A stretch of 64,000 bases of DNA from Mycobacterium sp. PS03-16 (GTDB taxonomy: Bacteria; Actinomycetota; Actinomycetes; Mycobacteriales; Mycobacteriaceae). Of this stretch, positions 55,844 to 64,000 are shown piece by piece (positions within the stretch are counted from its first letter, which is position 1; the number at the start of each line of letters is the position of its first letter). The notes below the pieces were generated by a model. It ran no database searches, was not told where the DNA came from, and worked only from the letters and a program-made list of their open reading frames with translations. The DNA is taken from contig NZ_SPQO01000004.1 of assembly GCF_004570325.1 (NCBI RefSeq), forward strand, positions 1 to 64,000. Direction: 5' to 3'. Position numbers and translations under genes: made by a program.

Positions 55844-56205
55844 AGTCGCCCGCCCAGGAACAGGCCGAGCCACGCCGCCGCCAACCCGGCCACCACACTG
55901 ACGACGAGGTTCGCGACCGCCGGTGCGATGCGACGTTCCTCGGCGAGGCGCTGCGTCTCGAGCATCCACGTCGAGAACGTGGTGTAGGACCCGACGAACG
56001 CGGTGCCGGCCAGCAGCGCGACGGCCGGGCTGAGCGCCAGGCCGCCGAGGACGCCGAGCAGTAGCGCCCCACTGACGTTGACCACCAGGGTGCCCAGTGG
56101 GAACGGCCGCGACAGCCGGGCGGTGACCGCCCGGTCGACCAGGAACCGGCAGACCGCGCCCGCGCCACCGGCGAGCAGCACGCCCACCCACAGCGCCGCG
56201 GTCAC
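55840..56205 (-). CDS. crcB: CrcB/Fluc fluoride channel subunit (second copy)
   Basis: Membrane protein of 121 residues with four helices. The conserved Asn helix is [22 protein letters not shown], and the signature is [17 protein letters not shown]. Two non-identical CrcB chains form a dual-topology dimer that exports fluoride. The GTG overlaps the stop of the first copy. Confidence 0.9.
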   Translation of the reverse strand: MTAALWVGVLLAGGAGAVCRFLVDRAVTARLSRPFPLGTLVVNVSGALLLGVLGGLALSPAVALLAGTAFVGSYTTFSTWMLETQRLAEERRIAPAVANLVVSVVAGLAAAWLGLFLGGRL

Positions 56206-56600
56206 CGCCGCAACCGGACCCGGCGCACCAGCGCCGTGGCGAGCAGCACCGCGCACAACCCGGCCGCGAGGCTGGCGGCGGTATAGCCAACGGCGAGCGC
56301 CACGTGGCCGTGTTCGAGCATCCGGACGGTCTCGACCTGCATCGTCGAGAACGTGGTGAGCCCGCCGCACAGGCCGGTGCCCAGTAGCGGGCGGCGGTAC
56401 GCCGACACCGGCAGCCGTTCGAGCAGCCGGGTGGTGAAGTACCCGAGCAGGAACGCGCCGACGATGTTGACCGTGAACGTCGGCCACGGCCAGCGACCGG
56501 GATCCGGTGCGGCCAGTTCCTCGAAACCCGCGCGGGCCAGTGTGCCCAGTGCGCCGCCGATGAAGACCGCGGCCAGTTCGCGACCGTCGAATCGAGGCAT
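56202..56600 (-). CDS. crcB: CrcB/Fluc fluoride channel subunit (first copy)
   Basis: Membrane protein of 132 residues, four helices. Family motifs are [38 protein letters not shown] and [15 protein letters not shown]. It is the first gene of the crcB-crcB-DUF190 operon (like Rv3069-Rv3071), divergent from pgm. I could not see a convincing fluoride riboswitch in the 66-base gap. Confidence 0.92.
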   Translation of the reverse strand: MPRFDGRELAAVFIGGALGTLARAGFEELAAPDPGRWPWPTFTVNIVGAFLLGYFTTRLLERLPVSAYRRPLLGTGLCGGLTTFSTMQVETVRMLEHGHVALAVGYTAASLAAGLCAVLLATALVRRVRLRR

Positions 56601-56666
56601 GACCGAGAGTATGGCGGGAATACACCGAACCGTCGGACAACGCCACGTCGCAAGGGAGCAGAATCG

Positions 56667-58307
56667 ATGACCATGGCGGCCAATCCCCGCGCCGGGCAGC
56701 CGGCGCAACCCGAAGACCTGATCGACGTGGCGAAAGTGGTGACGGCTTACTACACCGTCGCGCCCGACCCCGACGACGTGGCGCAACAGGTGGTGTTCGG
56801 CACCTCCGGGCACCGCGGCTCGAGCCTGGACGCGGCGTTCAACGAGGCGCACATCCTGGCCACCACCCAGGCGATCGTCGAGTACCGCGCCGCGCAGGGC
56901 ACCACCGGCCCGCTGTTCATCGGCCGGGACACCCACGCGCTGTCGGAGCCGGCGTGGGCATCGGCGCTGGAGGTGCTGGCCGCCAATGACGTTGTCGCGA
57001 TGATCGATTCGACTGATCGCTACACCCCGACGCCGGCGGTCAGCCACGCGATCCTGCGCTTCAACCGCGGCAAGGACAGCGGTCTCGCCGACGGAATCGT
57101 CGTCACCCCGTCGCACAACCCGCCCCGCGACGGTGGGTTCAAGTACAACCCGCCCAACGGCGGCCCCGCCGACACCGACGCCACCGGCGTCATCGCCAAG
57201 CGAGCCAACGAAATCCTGCGCGGCGGCCTGCGCGACGTGAAGCGCGTCCCGCTGGCCAAGGCGGTCGGGACCGCGCAGCGTCACGACTACCTCAACGCCT
57301 ACGTCGGCGATCTGCCGAACGTGGTGGACCTGCACGCCATCCGCGCCGAAGGCGTGCGCATCGGCGCCGACCCGCTCGGCGGGGCGAGTGTCGACTACTG
57401 GGGTGCCATCGCCGAACGCCACGGGTTGAACCTGACCGTGGTGAATCCGCTGGTCGACGCCACCTGGCGGTTCATGACGCTCGACACCGACGGCAAGATC
57501 CGGATGGACTGCAGCTCGCCCAACGCGATGGCCTCGCTGATCGCGAACCGGGACGAGTATCAGATCGCCACCGGCAACGATGCCGACTCCGACCGCCACG
57601 GCATCGTCACCCCTGACGGTGGCCTGCTCAACCCCAACCACTACCTCGCCGTCGCGATCGACTACCTCTACACCCACCGGCCGGACTGGCCGGGCAGCAC
57701 CGCCGTCGGCAAGACCGCGGTGAGCTCGTCGATCATCGACCGGGTGGTGGCCGGGCTGGGCCGCACGCTGATCGAGGTGCCGGTCGGTTTCAAGTGGTTC
57801 GTCGACGGATTGATCAGCGGCAGCATCGGTTTCGGTGGCGAGGAGAGCGCGGGGGCGTCGTTCCTGCGCACCGACGGGTCGGTGTGGACCACCGACAAGG
57901 ACGGCATCATCCTCGCGCTGCTGGCCTCGGAGATCGTGGCGGTGACCGGACAGACGCCGTCGCAGCGCTACGCCGAGCTGGCCGAGAAGTACGGGGCGCC
58001 GACGTACGCGCGGATCGACGCGCCCGCCGACCGCGAGCAGAAGGCCCGGCTGGGCAAGCTGTCGCCCGATCAGGTGACCGCCACCGAACTGGCCGGTGAG
58101 CCCATCACCGCCAAGCTGACCGCCGCCCCGGGGAATAACGCCCCGCTGGGCGGGTTGAAGGTGACGACCGAGAACGCCTGGTTCGCCGCGCGACCCTCGG
58201 GAACCGAAGACGTCTACAAGATCTACGCGGAGTCCTTCCGAGGTGCCGAACACCTCACGGAGGTGCAGGAGGCGGCGCGCGAAGTGGTGAACAAGGTCAT
58301 CTCTTGA
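56667..58307 (+). CDS. pgm: Phosphoglucomutase (alpha-D-glucose type)
   Basis: Protein of 546 residues that interconverts glucose-1-P and glucose-6-P. The phosphoserine loop is [13 protein letters not shown], the metal loop [10 protein letters not shown], the sugar-binding loop GGEESAG and the phosphate-binding loop RPSGTED. The ATG has AGGGAG upstream. Matches Rv3068c by neighbours. Confidence 0.95.
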   Translation: MTMAANPRAGQPAQPEDLIDVAKVVTAYYTVAPDPDDVAQQVVFGTSGHRGSSLDAAFNEAHILATTQAIVEYRAAQGTTGPLFIGRDTHALSEPAWASALEVLAANDVVAMIDSTDRYTPTPAVSHAILRFNRGKDSGLADGIVVTPSHNPPRDGGFKYNPPNGGPADTDATGVIAKRANEILRGGLRDVKRVPLAKAVGTAQRHDYLNAYVGDLPNVVDLHAIRAEGVRIGADPLGGASVDYWGAIAERHGLNLTVVNPLVDATWRFMTLDTDGKIRMDCSSPNAMASLIANRDEYQIATGNDADSDRHGIVTPDGGLLNPNHYLAVAIDYLYTHRPDWPGSTAVGKTAVSSSIIDRVVAGLGRTLIEVPVGFKWFVDGLISGSIGFGGEESAGASFLRTDGSVWTTDKDGIILALLASEIVAVTGQTPSQRYAELAEKYGAPTYARIDAPADREQKARLGKLSPDQVTATELAGEPITAKLTAAPGNNAPLGGLKVTTENAWFAARPSGTEDVYKIYAESFRGAEHLTEVQEAAREVVNKVIS

Positions 58308-58320
58308 GTTCGGTCATCTG

Positions 58321-59589
58321 TTGAGTTCGGTCTCCGAGGGGGACTGTTCGGCGCCGCCGAAGCAACGCCTGCCCCGCGAAGTCTGGGTGCTCGTCGTCGC
58401 CAACGTCGTGGTGGCGCTGGGATACGGGGTGGTGGCCCCGGTGCTGCCGCAGTACGCGCGGCACTTCGGCGTCAGCATCGCGGCAGCGACGTTCGTCGTC
58501 ACCGCGTTCGCGGTGATGCGCCTGATCGGCGCGCCCGGCGCGGGCCTGCTGGTGCAGCGGCTGGGGGAGCGGCGGGTCTACATCAGTGGCCTGATCATCG
58601 TGGCGCTGTCCACCGCGGCGTGCGCGTTCGCGGACACGTACTGGCAGCTGTTGCTGTTCCGCTCGCTGGGTGGGGTCGGGTCGGCGATGTTCACGGTGTC
58701 GTCGCTGGGGTTGATGATCCGGATCTCGCCGCCGGACGCCCGCGGGCGCGCGGCCGGGCTGTTCTCGTCGGGATTCATGGTCGGTTCGGTGGGCGGACCC
58801 ATCCTGGGCAGCCTCACGGCGGGCTTCGGTCTGGCGGCGCCGTTCGTGATCTACGGCGCCGCGCTGCTGGTGGCCGCCACCGTGGTGTTCGTCAGCCTGC
58901 GCAACTCCGCGGTGGTGGCGCAATCCGATGAGGACACCGGGACGCCCGTGCCGTTCCGCACGGTGTTCCGGCACCGGGCGTACCAGGCGGCGCTGTTCTC
59001 GAACTTCGCGACCGGGTGGGCGTCGTTCGGGTTGCGCATCGCTCTGGTGCCGCTGTTCATCGTCGAGGTGCTGGGCCGGGGGCCCGCGGCGGCCGGGCTG
59101 GCACTGACCGCGTTCGCGGTGGGCAACATCTCGGTGGTCATCCCGAGCGGCTATCTGTCGGACCGGCTGGGGCGGCGCAAGCTGCTGATCTTCGGGCTGG
59201 CGCTGGCGGCGGTGTCGACCGCGTTGGTGGGGTTCACCACATCGCTGCCGGTGTTCTTCGCCGCGGCCTACGTCGCGGGTGCGGCCACCGGGATCTTCGT
59301 CTCACCGCAGCAGGCCGCGGTCGCCGACGTGGTGGGCAACAAGTCGCGCGGCGGCACCGCGGTCGCGACGTTCCAGATGATGGCCGATTTCGGCTCGATC
59401 GGTGGATCGCTGCTGGTCGGCCTGATCGCGCAGTACACCTCGTTCGGGTGGGCGTTTCTGATCAGCGGGCTGATCCTCGCGATCGCGGCGGTGTTCTGGG
59501 TGTTCGCGCCGGAGACCCGGCCGCGGCCGTCCACCGGGCACACGCCGGCGCGTCCGCTCGGGCCCGAAGCCGGCGGTGAAGTGCCGTGA
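58321..59589 (+). CDS. MFS transporter
   Basis: Membrane protein of 422 residues with 12 hydrophobic helices. The loop after helix 2 is VMRLIGAPGAGLLVQRLGERRVY and the cytoplasmic loop after helix 8 is GYLSDRLGRRKLL, both characteristic of drug-type major facilitators. The likely start is the TTG at 58321, in the second of two TTGAGTTCGGTC repeats (58304-58315 and 58321-58332); the first holds the pgm stop. The substrate is unknown. Confidence 0.85.
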   Translation: MSSVSEGDCSAPPKQRLPREVWVLVVANVVVALGYGVVAPVLPQYARHFGVSIAAATFVVTAFAVMRLIGAPGAGLLVQRLGERRVYISGLIIVALSTAACAFADTYWQLLLFRSLGGVGSAMFTVSSLGLMIRISPPDARGRAAGLFSSGFMVGSVGGPILGSLTAGFGLAAPFVIYGAALLVAATVVFVSLRNSAVVAQSDEDTGTPVPFRTVFRHRAYQAALFSNFATGWASFGLRIALVPLFIVEVLGRGPAAAGLALTAFAVGNISVVIPSGYLSDRLGRRKLLIFGLALAAVSTALVGFTTSLPVFFAAAYVAGAATGIFVSPQQAAVADVVGNKSRGGTAVATFQMMADFGSIGGSLLVGLIAQYTSFGWAFLISGLILAIAAVFWVFAPETRPRPSTGHTPARPLGPEAGGEVP

Positions 59590-59645
59590 GCAGCGATTTT
59601 GAGCGGCCACCGGTCGTGGTGTAACTTCGATGAGCACGACATCAC

Positions 59646-59718
59646 GGGGCTATGGCGCAGTTGGTAGCGCACCACACTGGCAGTGTGGGGGTCAGGGGTT
59701 CGAATCCCCTTAGCTCCA
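59646..59718 (+). tRNA. tRNA-Ala (GGC)
   Basis: GGGGCTA acceptor pairs with TAGCTCC. The D-loop is TTGGTAG, and the anticodon stem-loop CCACACTGGCAGTGTGG has anticodon GGC at 59679-59681. The T-loop is GGTTCGAATCC. CCA is not encoded. A terminator hairpin follows. Confidence 0.96.
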
Positions 59719-59725
59719 CTTCTGA

Positions 59726-59762
59726 GAACCCCATTCCGACCACGTTGGAATGGGGTTTCTTG
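59726..59762 (+). terminator. Terminator after tRNA-Ala
   Basis: Stem GAACCCCATTCC / GGAATGGGGTTTC with a 9-base loop, then TTCTTGT. It ends the tRNA transcript. Confidence 0.75.
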
Positions 59763-59849
59763 TCGTTCTGGGTCCGCCACGGAGCTGTAGGTCAGGTGGT
59801 GAGGCCGAGCCGGCGGTCAGGGATAAGGATGATTACCTGGCGACCGATC

Positions 59850-60383
59850 TCAGCGGCTCATCGAGCGTTCGCGCGCCAACGGGCCGACATCGCTACGCCG
59901 GCCGGTTCGCTGCTCGGCGTGGCGCTGTCCGGGGCCAGGGCCGCGTCGCGCGGCGAGGGCATCGGCGACGGCGCCCGTGGTGAAGCCGTACACCGCTTTG
60001 TGAAAGACGTCGAGGACCAGCTCGCCGCGCGGCCAGGTCTGCGGTGGTGCCCCCACTCCGGTGGCGTTTTCGAGGATCTGATCATTGGTCAACCGCACAA
60101 CAGTGAATTTCGCCGAGGACAGCGGTCCGCGGAGACCGACCTCGGCCATCACCGATCGCAGCACGCCCAGCAGCGCACCCTGCCCGAAGTGCATCAGCCA
60201 GTTGAACGAGCGGGGCTGTTCGCGCGGTGACTCGGCCCTTCCCGTGAGTCGCTCGAAAACCCGAGCGGGTACGTAGGAGTCAGGTCGGCCGGTCAATCGT
60301 TGTTCCAATTTCTCGCCCACCGTCATCACGACTACGCCCGCCGTCCCGGCGATCAATCCTTCGTACAGCGAGTGTCGGAGCAT
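59850..60383 (-). CDS. Membrane-associated protein (177 residues)
   Basis: Protein with a hydrophobic N-terminal helix (YEGLIAGTAGVVVMTVGEKLEQ), then MHFGQGALLGVLRSVMAEVGL, and a further helix (VFHKAVYGFTTGAVADAL). The pattern resembles DUF1440-type integral membrane proteins. The C-terminal ~35 residues are polar. Function unknown. Confidence 0.6.
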   Translation of the reverse strand: MLRHSLYEGLIAGTAGVVVMTVGEKLEQRLTGRPDSYVPARVFERLTGRAESPREQPRSFNWLMHFGQGALLGVLRSVMAEVGLRGPLSSAKFTVVRLTNDQILENATGVGAPPQTWPRGELVLDVFHKAVYGFTTGAVADALAARRGPGPGQRHAEQRTGRRSDVGPLARERSMSR

Positions 60384-60502
60384 GCTCGTGTCATACCCGA
60401 AGCGGTGTCCACTAAGCGAGACCGTGAGCGTTCATCGAGGCAGTTGGTCGCCGCGATCGATGACACGGACTCGATGTCGTACCCCTCTGTTTTGATGGGT
60501 TC

Positions 60503-61768
60503 ATGTCCTCGACCGCAACGGTTTTGCTTCCGCAGGAACGCCTTGGGCTGTTGTTCGAGGAGATGTCGGAACTGTGCGGTCAGCGCAATGCGATCGATGG
60601 CCGGCTGGCGGAGATCGTGGCCGAGATCGACGGTGCCGGGTTGTGGGGTGCCACCGGGTGCCGATCCATCGCGTCACTGGTGGCGTGGAAGACGGGCACC
60701 TCGCCGAGTAACGCCGAGACCATGGTGGCGGTGGCGCATCGGCTCGAGCAGTTCCCGCGCTGCGCTGAGGCGCTGCGGGAGGGTCGGCTGTCGCTGGATC
60801 AGGTCGGCGTGATTGCCAAAGGCGCCGCCGAGGGATCCGATGAGCACTATGTGGAGTTGGCGCAGCACGCGACGGTCACCCAGCTGCGCACCATGGTCAA
60901 ACTCGAACCCCGCCCGCAACCGAAGCCGAAACCCGAACCCGAGTCCTGGATCGCCAAGCATGAGGACGGGGATTACACGACGTGGCGGATCCGGCTCACC
61001 ACACTGGAGGCGGCCAAATTCGACGCCGCGTTGCAGTCGCATCGGGACGGGTTGATCGCTGACTGGAAGCGCGACCACGACGCCGAGTACGACGCGCACG
61101 GCGTGGATGCGCGCGGCCGGCCGCCCGAGCAGGCACCCTCGTTCCCGACCACGGTGGACGCGTTCATGAGCCTCATCGAGGCCGGCTGGGACACCGACGT
61201 CGCTCGGCGCCCGCATGGGCAGCGCACCACCGTGCTCGTGCACCTCGATGTGGACAAGCCAGCCGCGGGAGTGCACCTGGGGCCGATGCTGTCCGATGAG
61301 GACCGCGCCTTCCTGTTGTGTGACGCCACATTCCAGGCGTGGTTCGAACGCGACGGCCAACCCCTCGGCGCCGGACGGTCCACGCGCGGCATCAACCGTC
61401 GGCTGCGCCGCGCGTTGGAGCATCGGGACCGCTGCTGCGTGGTCCCCGGGTGTGGTGCGACGCGGGGTTTGCATGCCCATCACATTCGGCATTGGCAGGA
61501 CGGCGGCCCCACCGACGTCGACAATTTGGTGCTGGTGTGCCCGTACCACCACCGGCTGCATCACCGCGGCGTCATCACCATCAGCGGCACCGCCGGCCGC
61601 CTGACCGTCACCGACGACGACGGCCGACCACTACGCGCGGGGTCGCTGGCCCGTCCACCCACCACACCAGCCCCGGCGGTCCCGCCGTATGCCGGCCCCA
61701 CCGGGGAACGCATGGGTTGGTGGTGGTACCGCCCCTTCGAACCACACCCACCACCATCGACCAACTAG
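60503..61768 (+). CDS. DUF222/HNH endonuclease family protein
   Basis: Complete member of the 13E12-type family, 421 residues. The N-terminal DUF222 region is helical (GQRNAIDGRLAEIVAEIDGAGLWGATGCRSIASLVAWKTG). A Lys/Pro-rich hinge (RPQPKPKPEPES) follows, and the C-terminal HNH motif is GLHAHHIRHWQDGGPTDVDNLVLVCPYHHRLHH with two zinc-type Cys nearby (RCCVVPGCG). It should be a nuclease; its role is unknown. The N-terminal part of another copy is at 1-153. Confidence 0.88.
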   Translation: MSSTATVLLPQERLGLLFEEMSELCGQRNAIDGRLAEIVAEIDGAGLWGATGCRSIASLVAWKTGTSPSNAETMVAVAHRLEQFPRCAEALREGRLSLDQVGVIAKGAAEGSDEHYVELAQHATVTQLRTMVKLEPRPQPKPKPEPESWIAKHEDGDYTTWRIRLTTLEAAKFDAALQSHRDGLIADWKRDHDAEYDAHGVDARGRPPEQAPSFPTTVDAFMSLIEAGWDTDVARRPHGQRTTVLVHLDVDKPAAGVHLGPMLSDEDRAFLLCDATFQAWFERDGQPLGAGRSTRGINRRLRRALEHRDRCCVVPGCGATRGLHAHHIRHWQDGGPTDVDNLVLVCPYHHRLHHRGVITISGTAGRLTVTDDDGRPLRAGSLARPPTTPAPAVPPYAGPTGERMGWWWYRPFEPHPPPSTN

Positions 61769-61811
61769 GTCGACGACCTGGCGGGCCCTTCCCGTCGGCG
61801 GACGGCAGCGG

Positions 61812-62810
61812 CTAGGAATGCCCGGCTGAATGCGCGTGGTCGCCCGCCGGATAGGCGTGGATCAGCGCGGTCTCCAGCTTTGGAACCGCATGGCTCAGCT
61901 CGTGTTCGGCGCGGTGCGCGACGCGGTGCGCCTCGCTCAGCGTGAGGCCGGGGTCGACGTCGAGTTCGGCGTCGGCGTGCAGACGGTGACCGATCCAGCG
62001 CATCCGCACGCTGCGCACCGACCGCACGCCCGGTTGGTCGGCGAGCGTGCGTTCGGCGGTGGCGACCAGCTGCGGATCGACACCGTCGAGCAGGCGGCGG
62101 AACACATCGCGTGCGGCGGTGCGCAACACCGCCAGGATCGCCACCGTGATCACCAGACCGACGATCGGATCGGCCAGCGGGAAGCCCAGCGCGACCCCGC
62201 CCGCACTGAGCAGTACGGCGAGCGACGTGAACCCGTCTGTGCGCGCGTGCAGACCGTCCGCGACCAGCGCGGCTGAGCCGATCCGTCGGCCGATCTTGAT
62301 GCGGTACAGCGCAACCCACTCGTTGCCGACGAAGCCGACCAGCCCCGCGAGCGCCACCCAGCCGAGATGCTCGATGGGCTGCGGGTCGACGAGCCGTCGC
62401 ACGGCCTCGTACCCGGCAACGACCGCCGACAGCGTGATCATCGCGACCACGAACAGCCCGGCGAGGTCCTCGACCCGGCCGAATCCGTAGGTGTAGCGGC
62501 GCGTCGCGGCCCGGCCGCCCACTGCGAACGCGATCCACAACGGCACCGCGGTCAACGCATCGGAGAAATTGTGAATGGTGTCCGCGGCCAGCGCGACCGA
62601 CCCCGACGCGGCGACGATCGCCGCCTGCGCCACCGCGGTGGCGCCCAGCACCAGCAGGCTGATTTTCACGGCGCGGATGCCGGCCGCCGACGACTCCAGC
62701 GCACCGTCCACGCTGTCGGCGGTGTCGTGCGAGTGCGGCGCGAACACCTCGGCGACCGCGCCCCGGAATCCCCGGCGATGTGGGTGCGCGTGGTGCGAGG
62801 AATGCGTCAT
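61812..62810 (-). CDS. Cation diffusion facilitator (CDF) metal exporter
   Basis: Protein of 332 residues with six helices. The His/Asp metal site of helix 2 is ALAADTIHNFSDAL and that of helix 5 is LVADGLHARTDGF. The N-terminus is His-rich (THSSHHAHPHRRG), and the C-terminal cytoplasmic domain and His-rich tail (GDHAHSAGHS) bind metal. It exports Zn, Co or similar ions in exchange for protons. It lies 4 bases after the ArsR gene, so it is controlled by it. Confidence 0.92.
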   Translation of the reverse strand: MTHSSHHAHPHRRGFRGAVAEVFAPHSHDTADSVDGALESSAAGIRAVKISLLVLGATAVAQAAIVAASGSVALAADTIHNFSDALTAVPLWIAFAVGGRAATRRYTYGFGRVEDLAGLFVVAMITLSAVVAGYEAVRRLVDPQPIEHLGWVALAGLVGFVGNEWVALYRIKIGRRIGSAALVADGLHARTDGFTSLAVLLSAGGVALGFPLADPIVGLVITVAILAVLRTAARDVFRRLLDGVDPQLVATAERTLADQPGVRSVRSVRMRWIGHRLHADAELDVDPGLTLSEAHRVAHRAEHELSHAVPKLETALIHAYPAGDHAHSAGHS

Positions 62811-62814
62811 CCCG

Positions 62815-63201
62815 CTAGGCCTTTCGCGCGGATCGATGGCTCGGAAGTGGCCGCAGCGCAGCGTCTCCGCGGTGGTGCGGCGGTACGCCGGGGCCGGCGT
62901 GCTCGGCGTTGTACACCGCGTCGGTGACCAGCTGGCGGACGTGCTCGTTCTCCAGGCTGTAGAAGATGGTAGTTCCCGCCCGGCGCGTGCGGACCAGCCG
63001 CGCCATCCGCAGTTTCGCCAGGTGCTGCGAGACCGACGGCGCGGGTTTGCCGATGGCCTCGGCGAGCTCGTTGACCGACATCTCATCGTCGGTCAACGCC
63101 CACAACAGCTGGATGCGGGTGGGGTCGGCCAGCATGCGCAGCACCTCCACCACCAGCCGGACCTGGTCCTCGGCGATGGGTCGATGCTTATCTGCATTCA
63201 T
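62815..63201 (-). CDS. ArsR/SmtB-family metalloregulator
   Basis: Protein of 128 residues. The winged HTH is LRMLADPTRIQLLWALTDDEMSVNELAEAIGKPAPSVSQHLAKLRMARLVRTRRAGTTIFYSL, and the C-terminal part has HVRQLVTDAVYNAEH and a late PPHH, fitting an alpha5-type metal site with extra His. It represses the downstream CDF exporter until metal binds. The start ATG lies inside its own operator-like inverted repeat. Confidence 0.92.
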   Translation of the reverse strand: MNADKHRPIAEDQVRLVVEVLRMLADPTRIQLLWALTDDEMSVNELAEAIGKPAPSVSQHLAKLRMARLVRTRRAGTTIFYSLENEHVRQLVTDAVYNAEHAGPGVPPHHRGDAALRPLPSHRSARKA

Positions 63202-63211
63202 ACGCAGATAA
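63188..63211. promoter_or_regulatory. ArsR-type operator overlapping the start codon
   Basis: TTATCTGC (63188-63195) and GCAGATAA (63204-63211) form a perfect 8-bp inverted repeat with an 8-base spacer. The ArsR gene start codon (63199-63201) is inside it. This is the usual size for SmtB/NmtR-like operators. Confidence 0.7.
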
Positions 63212-63248
63212 TAGGCCAGCAGGCGACCCGGAAACGAGGACCGCGCGA

Positions 63249-63941
63249 CTACGGGCTTCCTGCGGCCCCGCGGCGGCCGGAGAACGCGTCCACCAGCTCG
63301 GGGATCTCTCGCAGATGCCGCCGCAGCACCTCGACGCTGGCCTCGACATCGTGCCGGTCGATCGCCTCGATCAGGTCCCGGTGCTCGTGCTCGATGATGG
63401 CCAGGCGTGACGGCGCCTCGGTGAGCGTGCGCGTGCCCAGCCGGACCTGACGGGGCTGCAGGGAGTCGTAGAGCTCGGCGATGACCGCATTGCGCTGATG
63501 GCGGACGAGCTCGGAGTGGAACAGCTGGTCCAATTGCGAGAACCGGTTCCAGTCGTGGGCGCGGCCCGCGTCCTCCATGTCGGCGACGAGTGCGCGGGCA
63601 CTCTCCGGCACGCCGGCCTGACGCTGGCAGATCGTCCGCAGCGCGTCGGATTCGAGCACGAACCGCGCCTGGTAGATCTCCCGCATCTCCACCGCGGTCA
63701 CCACGCGGACCTGCGCGCCGCGGCGCGGCACCAGGTCGACGTAGCGCTCCACCTGCAGCCGCTGCAGCGCCTCGCGGACCGGGGTGCGTGACGTGCCCAC
63801 CCGCGCGGCCAGCGCGACCTCGTCGATGAACTCGCCCTCCGCGAACTCGCCCTTGAGGATTGCGTCGCGGATCCACGTGTAGGCACGTTGGCCGGCGGAC
63901 GTCTTGATCTCGGCCGCCACCGTGCGGCCCTCGCGGGACAT
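63249..63941 (-). CDS. GntR-family (FCD) transcription regulator
   Basis: Protein of 230 residues. The N-terminal winged HTH is RAYTWIRDAILKGEFAEGEFIDEVALAARVGTSRTPVREALQRLQVERYVDLVPRRGAQVRVV. The C-terminal FCD domain is helical with metal-binding His/Asp candidates (LDQLFHSELVRH, EHEHRDLIEAIDRHD). Such regulators respond to carboxylates. Target genes would lie upstream, outside the window to the right. Confidence 0.9.
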   Translation of the reverse strand: MSREGRTVAAEIKTSAGQRAYTWIRDAILKGEFAEGEFIDEVALAARVGTSRTPVREALQRLQVERYVDLVPRRGAQVRVVTAVEMREIYQARFVLESDALRTICQRQAGVPESARALVADMEDAGRAHDWNRFSQLDQLFHSELVRHQRNAVIAELYDSLQPRQVRLGTRTLTEAPSRLAIIEHEHRDLIEAIDRHDVEASVEVLRRHLREIPELVDAFSGRRGAAGSP

Positions 63942-63965
63942 GCTTAGTATTCAACCATTTACACG

Positions 63966-63990
63966 GCTTGTACTCCGCGTGTATACAAGC
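63966..63990. promoter_or_regulatory. Inverted repeat upstream of the GntR gene
   Basis: GCTTGTA (63966-63972) and TACAAGC (63984-63990) form a 7-bp perfect inverted repeat with an 11-base spacer, 25 bases upstream of the gene start. The TTGTA-N-TACAA form is common for GntR/FadR operators. Confidence 0.5.
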
Positions 63991-64000
63991 TGTCGACATA

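Noticed and set aside
56601..56666. Fluoride (crcB) riboswitch
   Set aside because: The 66-base gap before crcB does not show the conserved motif in a form I can trust.
59646..59762. Integration site at tRNA-Ala
   Set aside because: No second copy of the tRNA 3' end and no integrase are found between it and the window end.

Overview
The window is high-GC actinobacterial DNA, almost certainly a rapidly growing mycobacterium (Mycolicibacterium type). The evidence is synteny: fprA, prfB, an MscS channel, a Pro/Thr-rich membrane protein, ftsE, ftsX, smpB and ssrA lie in the order known from Mycobacterium. The window also has the mbtL-M-N/mbtK mycobactin locus, a TetR/R2lox pair like Rv0232-Rv0233, a DUF190/CrcB/pgm block like Rv3068c-Rv3071, and a tmRNA tag ending in RDYALAA.

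Layout: (1) 1-8765 is housekeeping: ferredoxin reductase, release factor 2, cell-division ABC pair, SmpB and a GGDEF-EAL protein. (2) 8850-9217 is ssrA (tmRNA). Its 3' end is the attachment site of a ~10.15 kb integrated element (9195-19368) bounded by a 23-bp direct repeat. The element has a tyrosine integrase, an excisionase-like protein, a primase-polymerase/ATPase replication protein, a palindromic repeat cluster that could be its origin, a serine recombinase with a candidate res array, and a tight three-gene cargo: an EcoRV-type restriction endonuclease, a C5-cytosine methyltransferase and a GmrSD-like DUF262/DUF1524 nuclease. It has no virion genes, so it looks like a phage satellite or integrative island with defence cargo. 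(3) 19437-25528 is a lipid/cell-wall neighbourhood: thioesterase, Zn-alcohol dehydrogenase, an RpfB-like muralytic protein with a transposase-derived cytoplasmic domain fused to its N-terminus, a beta-lactamase-like hydrolase and a Tat-exported DUF1906 protein.

(4) 25900-35446 is the most unusual region. A minus-strand operon (Glu-rich repeat protein, HExxH metallopeptidase-like protein, three proteins I do not recognise, a trypsin-like protease and an M20 peptidase) is flanked by a Tox-REase-5 nuclease-toxin domain protein and a divergent single-domain LuxR regulator. None of the products has a visible export signal, most junctions overlap or are nearly abutting, and I know of no named system with this composition.

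(5) 35643-41861 holds a SELENBP1/methanethiol-oxidase homologue, small secreted proteins (one hemophore-like), the TetR-R2lox-NmrA operon and a VWA protein. (6) 41858-45961 is an N-acetylglucosamine PTS uptake and catabolism cluster (IIBC, IIA, nagB, nagA). (7) 45989-51022 has a P450 coupled to a proteasome-like Ntn hydrolase, an LLM oxidoreductase and a CYTH-CHAD protein. (8) 51130-54765 is the mbt-2 mycobactin acyl-chain locus with an IdeR-type iron box. (9) 54818-64000 has the CrcB/DUF190 operon, phosphoglucomutase, an MFS transporter, tRNA-Ala(GGC), a DUF222-HNH protein (another copy is cut by the left edge), a CDF metal exporter with its ArsR regulator, and a GntR/FCD regulator.

All calls come from reading the sequence; no database search was run.
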